This document shows, piece after piece, positions 63,567-64,000 of a stretch of DNA of 64,000 nucleotides (the first letter of the stretch is position 1; each line of letters opens with the position of its first letter). Made by a program: the position numbers and the translations under genes. Source of the stretch: Acheta domesticus (Eukaryota; Arthropoda; Insecta; Orthoptera; Gryllidae); the NCBI GenBank assembly GCA_031308135.1, contig JAHLJT010009436.1, positions 141,506,303-141,570,302 of the forward strand, given 5' to 3'. The notes below the pieces were generated by a model. It was not told the origin of the DNA and did no database searches. It saw only the letters and a program-made list of their open reading frames with translations.

Positions 63567-64000
63567 TTAAGGAACAGATTTCCTTAAGGGAAGATATCTT
63601 CATAAATGTAGGCCCAATTGTAGATAGACGACGAAAAATATATACATTTTTGCAATTTTCAAAAACTCAGGGTTTTCAACAAACATGAGACCTGCTCCAT
63701 TCTCTTAAATGTTCTTCACACTGTCCAACAACAAATTTAATCAAAAACGATGGAGCCATGTTTTCGAAAATTTTGAAAATGCCCCAGGGACTTCATGTAA
63801 AGTACTCCCCCCCCCCCCCCCCCCAATAAAAAAATAAAATATCGGATTGAAGTTCAAAGGCCCCTATGTCAGCCAGATCAATTGAGAAATATCAATTTTG
63901 GAGCAAGTTGGCTGAATGGCCACTAACGTTGTTCACGGACAGACGGACATTATGTCATCATTCAATTTTTCGGTATGAGGGACCCAAAAAACATGAATAC

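Larger units (their letters stand above)
61078..64000 (+). repeat. Family B repeat, copy 3, split by piggyBac
   Basis: Starts TAGTGGTGCTAAAACAGCA with an early hairpin (GTACTTTC ... GAAAAGTAC). It is interrupted at a TTAA by the piggyBac element (61169-63566) and resumes with GGAACAGATTTCCTTAAG, as at 50355-50375 in copy 2. A C-tract (about 63807-63824), AATATCAATTTTGGAG, GGCTGAATGG, GGACAGACGGAC and GGTATGAGGGACCCAAAAAA follow. It runs off the window. Confidence 0.75.

Noticed and set aside
60220..64000. Further zinc-finger exon of the host gene
   Set aside because: No C-x2-C ... H-x3-H block with acceptor and donor was found on the + strand after 58889.

Overview
The window is AT-rich eukaryotic nuclear DNA, most likely from an arthropod and probably an insect with a large, repeat-filled genome. 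The signs are spliced C2H2 zinc-finger exons with GT-AG introns, RTE-type and R4/Dong-like LINEs, a piggyBac relic, several hAT-like elements with 8-bp target duplications, a tRNA-derived SINE and (TA)n/(TAA)n microsatellites. There are no bacterial-style operons and no recognisable tRNA or rRNA genes. The species cannot be named from sequence alone.

The only convincing host gene is a multi-zinc-finger protein on the + strand. Eight coding exons (23520-23529, 23626-23741, 25648-25983, 26073-26360, 27512-27668, 42747-42856, 46613-46754, 58710-58889) join in phase into an open frame of about 446 codons. It encodes one atypical finger and ten ordinary C2H2-type fingers, two of whose linkers are completed only by splicing. 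The gene runs off the right side, because the last exon ends in phase 1 at a donor. Two introns are very long (15.1 and 12.0 kb) and are filled with transposons.

Layout. 1-330: RTE LINE fragment. 331-6245: non-coding blocks bounded by (TA)n arrays, including a TIR family of about 1.4-1.9 kb and an LTR-like block. 6400-7353: foldback element. 7357-7655: inverted copy of a TIR-element end. 7656-8439: GC-rich tandem repeat with a unit of about 335 bp. 9030-10302: hAT relic. 10609-11749: RLE-type (R4/Dong-like) LINE 3' end between (TAA)n tracts. 12240-21795: several copies of a recurring AT-rich family, called A/B here, plus a SINE and a pogo-like element. 21800-23500: gene upstream region. 23502-58889: gene and introns. 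The introns hold a 4.6-kb LINE with a 15-bp TSD (28911-33521), a SINE, an RTE LINE with a 12-bp TSD (36704-41235) that itself carries a 1453-bp hAT element, further hAT-like elements and more A/B copies. 58890-64000: an inverted Penelope-LTR-like pair with a hammerhead-like core, and a dead piggyBac transposase inserted in a B copy.

The most unusual content is the A/B family. It occurs at least ten times in 64 kb. It has no coding capacity, an internal period of about 305 bp, a conserved start (TAGTGGTGCTACAGAATGG), a GGAC-rich patch and a 3'-terminal hairpin whose stem sequence changes between copies while pairing is kept. I cannot assign it to a known superfamily. The nested insertions give a clear relative chronology: A copy, then RTE LINE, then hAT.
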